A DNA stretch of 26,377 nucleotides, from positions 16,782 to 43,158 of the forward strand of contig MLAK01000957.1 in NCBI GenBank assembly GCA_001839685.1. Reading direction: 5' to 3'. This document shows positions 18,505 to 26,377 of this stretch, in pieces. This DNA is from Tritrichomonas foetus (Eukaryota > Parabasalia > Tritrichomonadida > Tritrichomonadidae). Position numbers and translations under genes: made by a program. The notes under the pieces are model-generated. The model was given only the letters and a program-made list of their open reading frames with translations. It searched no databases and was not told the DNA's origin. Position 1 is the stretch's first letter. Every line of letters starts with the position of its first letter.

Positions 18505-20634
18505 ATGAGGAAGGTGATTTTAGTGAAATATTTTAGCCTTATAATTGACCATGAATCTTCTCCTATATCGATTAGTGAATTTTCACGAGAAAGAATGATC
18601 AAAGTAAAGAAATCCCAACGACGATTGATCATTTATATCTTGTTTTCGTTGGTATCTCTTTTATTTCCCTTTACAATTTATTCTTGGTGTGATTTTCAAT
18701 CGAAATGTCATTTTTACTTGAATACGCATTTTCTTGATAGAAATGCTTTATATATTGCTGCTAGAACATGGCTGGGAAGTATTTTTGTGAAAATGGGAAT
18801 ATTTAAAATCACAATGATTTCAATGCCCAATCATAAAGTAGACAAATTATTTTATCATATTCATTCAAACTGCTCAGCCAAATACAATGGGAAACTTAAT
18901 TTACCATGCATTGATGATGAATTATATCATCATTTTTTAAATCGCTCACCGAAACTGAATTGGCTTTATATTTCAAATGTAATGAATCATGTCAACTTCA
19001 AAAATTTGTATAAATATATAAATATGCTCGAAACTTTTTCTGATCCTAAAAAACATATTATTTTCAAAACACATCTTTCAAATGATCATGTTAGTGATTT
19101 GACAGGCTTTCTAGTTTCCAGAGCATTTGTTCAATTCGTTATTGATAGCAATATTTCAATTAAAAATGTTTCTTTCATATCAGAAGGTGGTTTTGCTCAT
19201 ACAGCTCATACTCATATATTAACTGCTATTTTTAATAATTCTAAATATTATGATGAATTGTTTATGACTGATAAAATTTGTGGGAACTGTGATATTACTC
19301 CACTCGGAAAATGTCCAAATAATCAAAATTTATTTCGTGCAGCTGATTTTATAACAACTGGTATGCGTGTTTTCCCAAAACTCTATCAAGAATATACTCG
19401 AAAAATGAACTCTTTTTCAAGTATAATTAATTTATATTTCAATGAAAATAAAACATTCCATATATGTCGGAATACAAATAATCTTCCATACAAAAAGCTT
19501 GAAAAAGAAACTATTAAACAAAATACACCACTACTTGATATAAACACACTTCACAAGCAAAATATTCACAAAAATATTTTTAATAAAGTTAATGAAAATC
19601 GTGGTTATATTCCAAAATTCAGAAATTTATTGAATTCTAACTATGAAATCAAAAATTATGTTCACTCAAATTCAACTAAAGTCATAATTTTCGTTCATTC
19701 TGTCATTTCTGAAGTTGAACATGTGAATGAATTCTTTGGTAAATTTTTGAAACTAGATCTATTTAAAAATCGAATTTTCCAACTATTTTTTGTCTATCCA
19801 AAACTTGAACAAGAAATTGAAATAAATACAACATTTTCTTATATAATAACTCCGTGTTCACCAAAAAGGGATGGTCCGGAAAGCTTAAGTTGTAGAAATG
19901 ATTTTGCAAATCGTGCAATTTATGAATATTACAGCAATGCCGATTGGATAGTTCGACTAACAGATGATTCTCATTTCGTACCTAATAAATTCATGGAATA
20001 TATTCAAAAATTAGAAGAATTCATTAACCCATCTAAGCATATACTATTTAAAGCATGGATAACTACATATTTTAAAAATATTGAATATCTATGTGGTGGT
20101 GGTGGATGGTTAAAAACAAAAGCATGGAATAATTATATGATTGAACATAATATCTCATTAATGGAATTTGCTCGATTTTCGCACGAAATGCAAGACGATA
20201 CAGCAATGTCACATGTCGTTTGGTCAATTTATAATTCATCAAAACAATATGTTGATCCTTTTATTTCTGATTTTCATTGTGTCGAGTGTGAAAGTGTTTA
20301 CAAGGGAAAAAACATAAAATCTCTTTCTACATGCCCTTCCAATGTTGAACTGACAAACTTTTCTGATATTTTCCTTTCTCATTTAATACGAAGTAAAGCA
20401 AATCTTTATGTTCTGGAAAATAGGAATAGTTTCGGTAATGATTTGGCAATATATTCAATTCCAGACAAATTTATCTATCATTTATGTATTCCAAAGCAGG
20501 AACAGAAGATGAATAATTTACAAACTTATAATTTCAAAAAAGTGACACCGATTTTCAGTGAATTTGATAATTCCAAGCTTTTACGACCAGATGATTATAT
20601 GAATTATTATTTTGCGACGAGAAAAGTATTCTAA
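18505..20634 (+). CDS. Type II membrane GT31-like glycosyltransferase, duplicated domain
   Basis: 709 aa from the first ATG (18505); ATG 18595 (residue 31) would leave an 11-residue cytoplasmic tail and is a good alternative. Residues ~41-61 are one membrane span, so the rest should lie in the Golgi or ER lumen. The C-terminal half (about 478-650) resembles GT31/Fringe-type enzymes: DWIVRLTDDS with the metal-binding Asp pair at 487-488, CGGGGWLKTKAW at 530, and EMQDDTAMSHVVW at 561 as the distal acidic motif. The N-terminal half (about 150-330) is a diverged copy in which the same elements read NWLYISNVMNHV, LTGFLVSRAF and EGGFAHTAHTHIL, so the DxD-type motif and the glycine run are lost. Both halves share a Cys motif (C-x-x-C...CP-x-N). 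Likely function: transfer of a hexose or HexNAc to surface glycans. Donor and acceptor are unknown. Confidence 0.75.
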   Translation: MRKVILVKYFSLIIDHESSPISISEFSRERMIKVKKSQRRLIIYILFSLVSLLFPFTIYSWCDFQSKCHFYLNTHFLDRNALYIAARTWLGSIFVKMGIFKITMISMPNHKVDKLFYHIHSNCSAKYNGKLNLPCIDDELYHHFLNRSPKLNWLYISNVMNHVNFKNLYKYINMLETFSDPKKHIIFKTHLSNDHVSDLTGFLVSRAFVQFVIDSNISIKNVSFISEGGFAHTAHTHILTAIFNNSKYYDELFMTDKICGNCDITPLGKCPNNQNLFRAADFITTGMRVFPKLYQEYTRKMNSFSSIINLYFNENKTFHICRNTNNLPYKKLEKETIKQNTPLLDINTLHKQNIHKNIFNKVNENRGYIPKFRNLLNSNYEIKNYVHSNSTKVIIFVHSVISEVEHVNEFFGKFLKLDLFKNRIFQLFFVYPKLEQEIEINTTFSYIITPCSPKRDGPESLSCRNDFANRAIYEYYSNADWIVRLTDDSHFVPNKFMEYIQKLEEFINPSKHILFKAWITTYFKNIEYLCGGGGWLKTKAWNNYMIEHNISLMEFARFSHEMQDDTAMSHVVWSIYNSSKQYVDPFISDFHCVECESVYKGKNIKSLSTCPSNVELTNFSDIFLSHLIRSKANLYVLENRNSFGNDLAIYSIPDKFIYHLCIPKQEQKMNNLQTYNFKKVTPIFSEFDNSKLLRPDDYMNYYFATRKVF

Positions 20635-20833
20635 TACATTTCGATAATCCAAATAGGATTCAAATTGTTTTTTTATTAAAGTTTAGATTCTTGAAAATTT
20701 TGATAATATTGTCTAAAACATAATTTTCCTCAAGTTTAAGCTTTGTGACGCCAATATGGGAAGAAATTGTTGAGGAAAGTAGGAAGGAGAAAACGAATCT
20801 TTGATAAAAATATGTAAAATTAAAAAATAAATT

Positions 20834-20842
20834 AAAAAAAAA
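20834..20842 (-). terminator. Pol III terminator (T9)
   Basis: Nine T residues on the minus strand directly follow the tRNA discriminator base. Confidence 0.85.
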
Positions 20843-20928
20843 TCCGCGCTGCTGGAATCGAACCGGCGACCCTGTGATATCCAACCGTAATTCTACAGTC
20901 ACATGCTCTACCACTGAGCTAAGAGCGG
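20843..20928 (-). tRNA. tRNA-Tyr(GUA) with 14-nt intron
   Basis: 86 nt on the minus strand. D arm is GCTC-AGTGGTA-GAGC and A-box-like TAGCTCAGTGG. The anticodon stem TGTGA/TCACA is perfect. Anticodon GTA is at 20896-20894. The B box is GGTTCGATTCC. C1-G72 and discriminator A73 are the eukaryotic tRNA-Tyr identity elements. The intron (20879-20892) lies after position 37 and contains TTAC, able to pair with the anticodon as in other split tRNAs. Two mismatches stand out: U5-C68 in the acceptor stem and C51-A63 in the T stem. A T9 terminator follows. No other tRNA was found nearby. Confidence 0.88.
20879..20892 (-). other. tRNA-Tyr intron (14 nt)
   Basis: Sequence AATTACGGTTGGAT between positions 37 and 38. 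Removing it gives a normal 7-nt anticodon loop and a 72-nt tRNA body. Confidence 0.85.
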
Positions 20929-21442
20929 CGCTGCTTTCAAACGAAAGTTTGTCATTTGATGTGAACCAATCAAGAAAAATTTCGAAAAATTTATACGGAA
21001 ATTCTCTATTACATTTGTTATTCACCTAATCATGAACAAAAGAACTTTAATAACCTGTATTGCCGGTAACGAAAAACTCTGATTATTCAATTATCCAAAT
21101 AAAATTCATTCAAAAAAAATTTCATATAAATCAGGTGTATTCCTCCCAAAAATTCAAACTTAATTCTTCCGTAATTTCTTTTCTATTCGTGAAAGTACTA
21201 CCATTTTTAACTATTATCATTGGTTTGGCCAATTTTATCATTTCGCTCATTTGTGAAATGGAAAAAATTGCCGCCTCAAAATTGAGAATATACAAACTTT
21301 GTTTATTTTTCAGAAATTTTTACTGCGAACTCTCAACATTTCAGAAGGTTTTCTGGGACCTTGTCATTAATTCATAGTAAATTTTTTGTATTTGTTCGAA
21401 GATCAAAAACATAATTTTTATTTTTCTCCTTTTTTCAAGTTG
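20929..21442. other. Intergenic region upstream of tRNA and the 21443 gene
   Basis: No convincing gene. A 105-codon plus-strand frame (21060-21377) starts only at TTG and has no supported ATG until its last 40 codons. GGTAACGAAA near 21064-21073 is an AACG-type motif without a nearby start codon. Confidence 0.45.
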
Positions 21443-22066
21443 ATGTTTGAAATCGAAAGTCATACTATTGCTTGCAAGTGCTTGAATGTTGCTTTCAATG
21501 GTTCAGTCATTGATGAATCAAAGATACCATGTGGCTCATCATTTTTAATAAAAAAAGGTAAATCAAATAAATCCAAAATTATTCAAATTGAAAAAAATAC
21601 CCTATGCATCAATCATATTGACACTGTTCTTTCACATACATATTCAGGTGGATATATAGAATTGTGCTGTGCATCATGCTGTAGCTCGTTCAGAATAATT
21701 ATTCAAAGAGAAAGAGCCATTGCAGTTAAATATGATGATGATAAGCAATCCTATTTATCAATGAGTAGGCCATTGAGTTTAGTATTCCCAAGAATGCTGA
21801 AACCATTTTACCAAATTTCATTAGATAAAAATAACTTAGAAATTGATTTGAAAAAAGGAAAAAGTATTCCCGTTGAAAATATGAATAGTATCAGCACATA
21901 TCAAAATGTCGCTATTGATGAACAAAAGCGTAAGAAAAAATGCATATCAAATCCAGCCGAAGATACTTTTATTGAAGATTCTGATTTTGAATTAATGTTT
22001 GCTGGAGGAAATGATTGCTTTGTTGGATCATTTTCTCCACAATGGATTGATGACTACGAAATTTAG
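21443..22066 (+). CDS. Cys-rich protein, possible zinc binder, unknown
   Basis: 207 aa from ATG 21443 (MFEIESHTIACKCLNV). The first ~90 residues contain C-x-C near residue 10 and, after HTYSGGYIELCCASCCSSF, paired cysteines (CC-x-x-CC). This could form a treble or knuckle-like zinc site of the kind seen in Yippee/Mis18 or GFA folds, but I see no decisive family match. The middle is basic and the C-terminus acidic and aromatic (EDTFIEDSDFELMF, then PQWIDDYEI), resembling a peptide docking tail. No signal peptide or membrane span. The stop is TAG without a TAAA overlap. There is no clear initiator close to the ATG; the region before it is T-rich. Confidence 0.7.
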   Translation: MFEIESHTIACKCLNVAFNGSVIDESKIPCGSSFLIKKGKSNKSKIIQIEKNTLCINHIDTVLSHTYSGGYIELCCASCCSSFRIIIQRERAIAVKYDDDKQSYLSMSRPLSLVFPRMLKPFYQISLDKNNLEIDLKKGKSIPVENMNSISTYQNVAIDEQKRKKKCISNPAEDTFIEDSDFELMFAGGNDCFVGSFSPQWIDDYEI

Positions 22067-22395
22067 AACTTTCCTTGTTCAAATTATTTTATATCATAGA
22101 TTTAAATGTTAGAGATTAGATTATTAGATTAATACATTAAATAGAACTAATTTTTTGACTTTCCATTTTACATATTTTATTTGAAATTTGATCATTTATT
22201 AAAATGGACTTCTATTCATTGAACTTATTGATAAGCATTATGTGAATAATAAAGTAGAGAAATATATATATCATTATTTAATGATCATTGAATAGAGTAA
22301 GATCAATACTACGACCATTTATGTGTTCAATATGATTTTCTGAAAGAACGTTATTTTTATTAAAATTTTTCAATAAAATACGTTACAGCAGACAA
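22067..22395. other. Intergenic region
   Basis: 329 bp between two same-strand genes. AACGTTA (22347-22353) and ACGTTA (22380-22385) precede the next start, echoing the AACG-type motifs before 5403, 17198 and 18421. Nothing else was recognised. Confidence 0.5.
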
Positions 22396-23250
22396 ATGGA
22401 TATTGAGGATGATTTTATTGAAGACTCGACTCAAGCAGAGGAGTCGGATGATGAAAACGATTTCTTTTTAACAGCGACAATGGCAGATGAACCCAAAGAG
22501 ATTGTTCTTAAGCCTGCAGTAAATGTTTATCCATTAACGTCTTTAACGCAACAGCTATTATCAAAAATGTATTCCCTACAGAATTTCGGATCATCAAGCA
22601 TCGGCGCGACAGTTCCAGGATCAGTTTTCGATCTTGCAAAGCATCTCATCAAAATGAGGAATTCATTTCCGACATTTGTGAAAGAATCTAACGTTTATTC
22701 AAATAGCAAACAATACGCAATGCAAAAGAAGTTGAATAGACTGAAAGATAAAATCGAAAAAACACAACAAGATAATAGGAAATTAAAAGAAAGAGTAAGA
22801 AATAACAAAAGAAGACTTCCTGATTTAACTAAAAATAAAAATGATGAATTCACAGAAAGCGAAAAAATTAAAGCAGAAATGAAATCAAATGTTTTTTCTT
22901 TGAAAAAAGCGGTTTCAAAATTGAAAGAAATGAATCAATTGAACGACCAAATGCAATGTGAAAACGAAACAATTCAAAAACAAATAAATGATTTGTTTTC
23001 AAAGTTCAAACATAGCTGCACAGGTGAAGATGGACAAATAAATAGAAATATTGTAAAAGTGGATATTGAATTGAGAAACAATATTCAAAAACACAAAGAA
23101 AATTTGGCAGTTGCACAAGAAATTGTGGATTCATATAAAGTGCCGATACAAGCTCTTGAACAGAGGCTTGCTGATATGGACAGAAGAATATCAGCCGTAA
23201 TTAGACCACCATTTTCCAGAATCAGCAAACTTCAAAAAATTCGTGTTTGA
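22396..23250 (+). CDS. Coiled-coil protein, unknown function
   Basis: 284 aa from ATG 22396. Residues 1-35 are strongly acidic (MDIEDDFIEDSTQAEESDDEND). Residues ~45-95 look globular (PLTSLTQQLLSKMYSL, GATVPGSVFDLAKHLIKM), and ~100-270 form a basic and acidic coiled coil (KKLNRLKDKIEKTQQDNRKL, ending QALEQRLADMDRRISAVI). The C-terminus is short and basic. No family is recognised; size and architecture suit a subunit of a cytoskeletal, kinetochore or trafficking complex, which is speculative. The stop is TGA. Codons are less AT-biased at the 5' end than in neighbouring non-coding sequence, supporting a real gene. Confidence 0.75.
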   Translation: MDIEDDFIEDSTQAEESDDENDFFLTATMADEPKEIVLKPAVNVYPLTSLTQQLLSKMYSLQNFGSSSIGATVPGSVFDLAKHLIKMRNSFPTFVKESNVYSNSKQYAMQKKLNRLKDKIEKTQQDNRKLKERVRNNKRRLPDLTKNKNDEFTESEKIKAEMKSNVFSLKKAVSKLKEMNQLNDQMQCENETIQKQINDLFSKFKHSCTGEDGQINRNIVKVDIELRNNIQKHKENLAVAQEIVDSYKVPIQALEQRLADMDRRISAVIRPPFSRISKLQKIRV

Positions 23251-23641
23251 AAATTTCTTTTTTGAGAAAAATTATATAATTTCTTGTTTAATAATGTTAT
23301 TTTTGTGAAATAGAATGTATGTAAAACTTTCCTGATCTTTTTAATTTTTTTACTTTTTCCATAAAGCACATTTTCAACTTATTGGAGCGTATTTCGATCG
23401 AATTGATAGTTAGAAATTTTGAAATTTTTGGCAAAAGGTGAAGTCTGTTTACCTTATTTATCATAGATGCATTCTACTAATTAACTATTTTTATCGACTG
23501 ACAAAAGCATCAAAGATAATGATATGAGGAATTCTTTTACTTAAAAAAGAAAGGAACCACATTTAAATCAATAAATGATTCAACTAAATACATCATTCTT
23601 AAAACCTGTCCGCAAATTCAGAATCATTGTGAAATCATCAG
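23251..23641. other. Intergenic region
   Basis: AT-rich, with stops in all frames. No RNA gene or repeat was recognised. Confidence 0.5.
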
Positions 23642-24141
23642 TATTTAATTTCCTTCAAACAGTTTTTCTATTCACCCAATTCTACTGAAATTTAAATACA
23701 CGAGTTGTTTCATACAATTCATCTTTCTGGAAGCAACCAAATAACATCTGACTCACTTTACAATGAAATTGTTTTTTCGTATGCTACAGATGCAATTTTC
23801 ACTTATTTTGTGATGATACATGTTGAACAGATATTTGTACTACAAAACTATCTATGCTTCCAGTTGTCAAAATCACCAATCTTTATTCACAGTTAAACTC
23901 AGAATTTTGGATCAATCATTTTTGTGATCAAGATTTGATTGAAGTGTGTGTTGATGAAAATAATGGTGATTTGTTTATTTTTATTTGTTTAGCAGAAGAA
24001 GAAAACATCGAGGAAATTATTCGACATACTAATGGTGGAAAATATGGAGACAAAATAGTTGAAACTACTCGATTTGATCTTCAAGATAAGAAGTATTATG
24101 TTCAAAAATGTAACTTTTCTAACAATATAATACAATTTTAA
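23642..24141 (+). pseudogene. Probable decayed gene with a frame change
   Basis: One plus frame is protein-like from about 23642 (YLISFKQFFYSPNSTEI, stop, then HTIHLSGSNQITSDSLYNEI) to a stop at 23894-23896. A second frame takes over near 23854 and reads well to a TAA at 24139-24141 (EFWINHFCDQDLIEVCVDEN, then EENIEEIIRHTNGGKYGDK). The handover with overlap suggests a frameshift in a former single gene; an unrecognised intron is possible. From ATG 23854 the second frame alone would give a 95-aa protein, the minimal expressed reading. No family is recognised. Confidence 0.4.
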
Positions 24142-24243
24142 GTGAAAGATTATAGCAGCATTATCCAAAAATTTTAATCACTTTTCCAAAACAAGATGAT
24201 TCTTGTAAATAGCACGCAAAGATCAATTTAAAGCGATATAGAA
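24142..24243. other. Short spacer
   Basis: Nothing recognised between the decayed frame and repeat copy B. Confidence 0.4.
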
Positions 24244-24780
24244 TTTAATTCATTACATGTATACAGATCACATAACCTTAAGGAATAAAAATGGATGAAG
24301 AAAAAGAATTCTCTTGTAAAATAATCTTTTGAAATTCGAGTTTCCTCTCAAAGTCCATTTACTCGGCTTATGTTGCCTTTAAGTGCCAAAAGCATAGGGA
24401 AATCACTTAATAAGGGATCAAAGTGATTGTAAATATCAAATTTTCTTTTCTAAAAAAAATGAACAAATCAATGATCTTCAAAATTTGATTTGTATTCATG
24501 GAAAGTCAGTAAAGTTGGCAAAATATGATCAAACAGGCACTACTGAAGAATCAAAAAGATATAACAAAAATAATAATACAAAATTAGTGCAGATTCAAAA
24601 TCAAAAAATCCCTTCGAACTAGCTTCAGACGATGATTATGAAAAGAAACTCGTTTTTCAGTCTCCAAAGGAGGGAAAGAATGGAAGATGTGATGAAAATC
24701 ACAAGATTTTTAAGCATAGTGGTTGGAAAAAACATTCAAATAGAAATAAGAATAACCACTCTAGAAATAAAGGAAATTAA
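24244..24780 (+). pseudogene. Decayed repeat copy B plus coding remnant
   Basis: 24244-24468 is the partner of 3189-3412 (shared AGATCACA, GAATTCTCTTGT and AAAAGCAT in order). Beyond the shared part, one plus frame is protein-like from about 24450 (NDLQNLICIHGKSVKLAKYD) to 24614. A second frame is open from 24577 to a TAA at 24778-24780 (NPFELASDDDYEKKLVFQSP, with a basic Asn/Lys/His-rich end). The overlap of two frames and the earlier stops point to a frameshifted, inactive gene. The basic tail would suit a nucleic-acid-binding C-terminus. Identity unknown. Confidence 0.45.
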
Positions 24781-24969
24781 AATCAAGAAAGTTTTCCTAA
24801 TAAAAAAGTGATAATATTTATAAATGATTAAACTAATAAAATTATTTTATGTATTTATTCTTTATATTATTCTTTTCCCACCTCAATCGATGATCATCTA
24901 TCGAGAGAAATCCAGGCATTGGAATACTACTACTTTGATAAAGCCTAGTTAGACTAGAAATATACCAAG

Positions 24970-25500
24970 TTATGCAATATTACAACCACCACCACTACTA
25001 CTTTCATATCTCATTATATTCCGAACTGGCTTCTGTTTATAGTTTGTACCCTCAATAAACTTTCGATTCCTATATCCTTCTGGATATTCTGTAATTTGAT
25101 AAACATTGGTGAAGTAATAGTTACCATCTGATCCATCACTGTGATCTGTATAGGTATATGTTTAATTTCTTCTTGCATCAGAGAACAGGTTTTCAAGGTC
25201 ATTTCGAGCTTTGGACGTTATTTGGGAAACAATTTATTTGGTTTTACTTTCAAGAGTGAATTCATGACTAGAAGGAAAGTTTTCGGAATCAATTGTTTGT
25301 TGAATTATATTTTCTATATTGTTCACAATTTGTTAAAATGGCAAGTGAATTATAGTATCGTTGATATTAACTCTTATCATTAAGTGTCTCTTTTATGAAT
25401 TGTATTTTTCGATCATATTCGCAATTTGTTGACCAATTGAGAGTCTAATATGAATTGTTGATTTTCGAAAATCAACATTAACTTTATCTCAAGGAAATGC
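24970..25500 (-). pseudogene. Stop-riddled paralogue of the 25497 CAAX-like protein
   Basis: A single minus-strand frame is protein-like over about 175 codons and ends GGGCNIA then TAA (24970-24972). It is interrupted by TAA at 25162-25164, 25234-25236, 25333-25335 and 25393-25395 and TGA at 25489-25491, with no frameshift needed. Segments such as VNVDFRKSTIHIRLSIGQQI, QTIDSENFPSSHEFTLESK and YYFTNVYQITEYPEGYRNRK look like real protein. Its last ~75 codons match the plus-strand product of 25497-25742: NDLENL against NDITNI, TDHS against TDRS, NYYF against SDYF, then P-x-G, KP and GCNI(A/S). Neighbouring genes use TAA as a stop, so recoding is unlikely; it is most likely a pseudogene. Confidence 0.5.
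25456..25477. repeat. 22-bp perfect palindrome
   Basis: The half-site TGTTGATTTTC is followed immediately by its exact reverse complement. It lies between the head-to-head paralogues, 20 bp before ATG 25497. It may be the breakpoint of the inverted arrangement, a dyad binding site, or a cruciform former. Confidence 0.8.
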
Positions 25501-25742
25501 TTTATAATGATATTACCAATATATATGACAATGCATATTCATCATTCTACAATACAGACCGATCTGTTTCTGATTATAATGATAAAGATTCGGATTATTT
25601 TAACCTAGAAGAAACAGTGATTGTCCGAGACCCATTAGGAAAGATTCTTGAAGAAAAAACAAATCACCTTGCAAGGAAATGTAAGCCTATTGTTTATGAC
25701 ACAACGGTAGTGCATGAACATCATGGTTGCAACATTTCTTAA
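25497..25742 (+). CDS. Small acidic protein ending in a CAAX-like box
   Basis: 81 aa from ATG 25497. The first half is Tyr/Asp/Asn/Ser-rich (MLYNDITNIYDNAYSSFYNT); the second half holds VIVRDPLGKILEEKTNHLAR and ends HHGCNIS. CNIS fits the C-a-a-X prenylation pattern (human Rap2A ends CNIQ), so the protein could be farnesylated and membrane-attached. The head-to-head copy at 24970-25500 extends ~100 codons further upstream, so this copy may be N-terminally truncated. Upstream codons in frame also look partly protein-like (ELLIFENQH) but are separated by a stop. The stop is in TAAAT. Whether it is expressed is uncertain. Confidence 0.5.
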   Translation: MLYNDITNIYDNAYSSFYNTDRSVSDYNDKDSDYFNLEETVIVRDPLGKILEEKTNHLARKCKPIVYDTTVVHEHHGCNIS

Positions 25743-26377
25743 ATGAATATCCAATAATAAATTCATTGATTAATATTACTGTTTATTTATCTTATCAGAC
25801 ACATCTTTTTTTTATCTAACCTCAATTCTATGAATTTGTGAAATTGAAATGATAAATTTCTTTTCTCATTCTATTGAGTAAATTATATCGATAAGCCTTG
25901 TAATTGAGTTAGAAACTTGATGTCTACTTTAAATATTTATTTAACTTCCTCTCTCTAAGTTTTCAAATTTCAACCATATTTTGATCTCACAAGTTCTCAC
26001 AAATGATCTATTAAAGGATATTATTGGCCATTTAGAGAGTTCACACATCACAAAAAAGAAAGGGAAAAAATAGTTACTTTCATTTTCCTAGCATTTGTTT
26101 GCTCTTTTTAATGAATGCAAAGTTATTCAATTTCAAATACTTCGAGGATAGTTTCGAAACCTAGTATGACATTAATTCATTGTAAATTTATTGTTTGTTT
26201 TTTTAATAAATGAACTTATCTTAGAATTTAGTTTTCAGTATCTATTCTAGAATAGGAATTTATAATAAAACATTGGAAATCATGTCGACAATTATTAATG
26301 GACAAATATAATATATTATGGGTGAGTCATAACCTCCCCCTATAAATATCCAGAAATGAAACCAACGAATGAAAAAA
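25743..26377. other. Terminal gene-free region
   Basis: No frame of note. CCCCCTATAAATATCC at about 26335-26350 is a C-rich patch followed by a TATA-like box and resembles the CGCCCGCTATAAAAG block at 6283-6297. It may serve a gene beyond the window edge. Confidence 0.4.

Noticed and set aside
21060..21377. Plus-strand 105-codon frame with a hydrophobic middle
   Set aside because: Starts only at TTG; no ATG until the last 40 codons and no initiator. A membrane-like stretch (FLTIIIGLANFIISLI) in AT-rich DNA is weak evidence.
25141..25383. Plus-strand 80-codon frame
   Set aside because: Starts at GTG and is the exact antisense of the CAAX-family pseudogene frame, which has recognisable paralogy and this frame does not.
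24970..25500. Reassigned TAA codon as an explanation for the interrupted frame
   Set aside because: TAA ends several clear genes in the same window, including eS4, the Rap/Ran-GAP gene and the TLDc gene, so a changed code is not supported.
1..26377. CRISPR array, bacterial operon or Shine-Dalgarno sites
   Set aside because: No spaced direct repeats of the right form; the split tRNA, spliced gene and eS4 show eukaryotic nuclear DNA.

Overview
The window looks like nuclear DNA of a parabasalid protist (a trichomonad, most likely Tritrichomonas or a relative). It is AT-rich. The genes are almost all intronless and closely packed on both strands. One gene needs a 26-nt GT-AG intron whose CTAAT branch-like motif sits against the 3' splice site. 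Several starts are preceded at short range by TCATTT, like the trichomonad initiator TCA(Y)(W). Many stop codons are embedded in TAAA, the trichomonad-type cleavage/polyadenylation signal. A split tRNA-Tyr and a eukaryotic ribosomal protein S4 (eS4) confirm a eukaryote. The species call is inference.

Layout. 1-2453 (minus): 3'-truncated coiled-coil gene. 2454-3757: gene-free, with a 25-bp inverted repeat and a decayed repeat copy. 3758-4777 (minus): TLDc-domain protein. 5403-5861 (plus): small disordered protein. 5862-6441: convergent intergenic region with a TATAAAAG box, three hairpins and a poly(A)21. 6442-6911 (minus): two-exon gene, head-to-head with 7111-11106 (plus), a tuberin/RalGAP-like Rap/Ran-GAP protein. 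11107-11921: decayed reading frame and 3' flanks. 11922-17198 (minus): 1758-aa acidic, Ser-rich coiled-coil protein with internal modules. 17645-18421 (minus): ribosomal protein S4, sharing an 83-bp divergent promoter with 18505-20634 (plus), a membrane-anchored GT31-like glycosyltransferase with a duplicated domain. 20843-20928 (minus): intron-containing tRNA-Tyr. 21443-22066 (plus): Cys-rich unknown. 22396-23250 (plus): coiled-coil unknown. 23642 to the end: gene-poor, dominated by decayed sequence, with a head-to-head pair of paralogues ending in CAAX-like GCNIS/GCNIA, one intact-looking and one riddled with stops.

No operon logic is visible; each gene appears to have its own promoter. The best leads for follow-up are the tandem active/degenerate glycosyltransferase, the head-to-head CAAX paralogues around a 22-bp palindrome, the minimal intron, the modular giant coiled-coil protein, and the hairpin cluster behind a TATA-like box. 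No complete mobile element, CRISPR array or rRNA was seen.
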